DNA of 64,000 bases, taken from contig OZ234494.1 in assembly GCA_965153455.1 (NCBI GenBank), forward strand, positions 22,506,001 to 22,570,000. Direction: 5' to 3'. The position numbers and the translations under genes were made by a program. This stretch comes from Sphagnum compactum. Lineage: Eukaryota; Bryophyta; Sphagnopsida; Sphagnales. This document shows, piece by piece, positions 63,087-64,000 of this stretch (positions are counted from its first letter, which is position 1; every line of letters begins with the position of its first letter). The notes below the pieces were generated by a model, which ran no database searches, was not told the origin of the DNA, and saw only the letters and a list, made by a program, of their open reading frames with translations.

Positions 63087-64000
63087 GAAAAATGGGAGTG
63101 AACATTTGGGTAAACTTCATAGGTGCTAAACATTGTGACATTTTTTTTTCTTATCAGCATGCTATTAGCTCAACCTTGGTTATGCACTTTCAATGCATCC
63201 TTGATATTGCTGCACGTTTGTTGTGAGGTTTCGGTAATTAACATATTATGCAAAAACAAAGATGATGAAAAATCTAATGTTTTATCCTTGTTTTCCTAAA
63301 AGCTTACTATTGATTTGGGTCATAGAGCAAAATATCCAATAGTAAATACAGATGGTGAAAATAAGTTGATGAAAAATTAAAATGGCAATGGGTTGAACAT
63401 TTGTGTTTAATGTGTTTTGTGTAAGTGGTCTTCACATTCCAAATTCATAGATAACTTTTATGATCTAAGCTTTATAGTATGTTACACTTGTTTAATGGTG
63501 GAAAGATGTTTGTTTTTGGAAACCTAGAAATGGCAATGGAAATTTGAATAAACTTGTTCATCAGGAAGCCCCAATCCACTTTAGCTTCGCCACAAGCCAA
63601 GGCTTCCCTTATTGTGTATGTTTTCTATTTTTGTTTTGTTAGTTTTTGACATTGTTCAAAATTGTTCAGCTTGAAATTGTCTATAACTTTTGTTTTGTTG
63701 TGTACAGTTGATCCAATCTTGGTTCACCATTGTTGACATTTTTGGAAAGAGGAAAGCAATCCAAAAATTATTGTTGAGCCTTCGGCATGCTACTGAATTG
63801 GTAGGTTTCTAAGTTTTTATAAATGAATGTATTATTAAATTTAACGTTTGTTTATTTTTCTTTTGTGTTTGGGGGGTGCTAAGTTTCTACATTCTTCAAT
63901 TTGGTTTTGGTTTTGTTTCTAGAAAGGTAATAGGTACAACATTCCTTCTGCAGTCTTAAAGAAAGAGAAAAGTAGGCACACGCATTTAAGTACTTTATGC
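63087..64000. other. Intergenic DNA to right edge, nothing recognised
   Basis: The sequence is AT-rich with no supported frame. A few 'gtggaaagatgtttgt' words resemble the left flank of the CACTA element (60911-60925 against 63497-63512), indicating a local older duplication. Confidence 0.45.

Overview
The window reads as nuclear DNA of a land plant with low gene density. Five spliced or single-exon genes occupy about a fifth of 64 kb and sit in AT-rich DNA full of decayed transposable elements. Introns are short (about 130 to 880 nt), with GT-AG borders apart from one apparent GC-AG intron. The plant-type SAHH, the eukaryotic phosphopantothenate-cysteine ligase, the plant sphingoid-base kinase and a trihelix factor all fit an embryophyte. 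A single-exon GT2 synthase outside the usual CesA/CslA/CslC pattern makes a bryophyte or other seedless lineage likely, but I cannot name a species.

Layout: 1-2.6 kb holds a dead non-LTR retroelement (minus strand). At 4.85-7.66 kb is a complete four-exon S-adenosylhomocysteinase gene (+). Convergent to it, at 8.30-11.25 kb, is a five-exon gene (-) whose protein joins a trihelix DNA-binding domain to a C-terminal domain resembling the SAM oligomerisation domain of LEAFY; this is the most interesting object in the window. From 11.5 to 20.3 kb there are CACTA-like debris, a tandem array, a decayed hAT transposase and a MITE copy. At 20.37-22.43 kb is an intronless membrane GT2 glycosyltransferase (-); a fragment copying its 5' end lies 8 kb away at 30.6-31.0 kb. 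A canonical short Helitron lies at 32.38-32.89 kb.

A 67-bp tandem array precedes a complete nine-exon phosphopantothenate-cysteine ligase gene (+, 35.44-38.62 kb). It converges on a complete ten-exon sphingosine/LCB kinase gene (-, 40.32-45.21 kb), which has a 97-bp tandem array directly upstream. From 46 kb to the right edge there are no host genes that I can support. That stretch holds a 5'-truncated LINE with target-site duplication (51.46-53.78 kb), a MITE with terminal inverted repeats (54.90-55.29 kb), copies of several dispersed repeats, and a non-autonomous CACTA element with intact ends and a TAT target duplication (60.95-63.08 kb).

The host genes are individually regulated metabolic or regulatory genes and not a cluster: methyl-cycle maintenance (SAHH), CoA biosynthesis (PPCS), sphingolipid signalling (SPHK), cell-wall polysaccharide synthesis (GT2) and transcription (trihelix-SAM). 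Gene models were joined by hand from reading-frame phase, splice dinucleotides and remembered family features, and each model closes in frame. No database search or transcript evidence was available.
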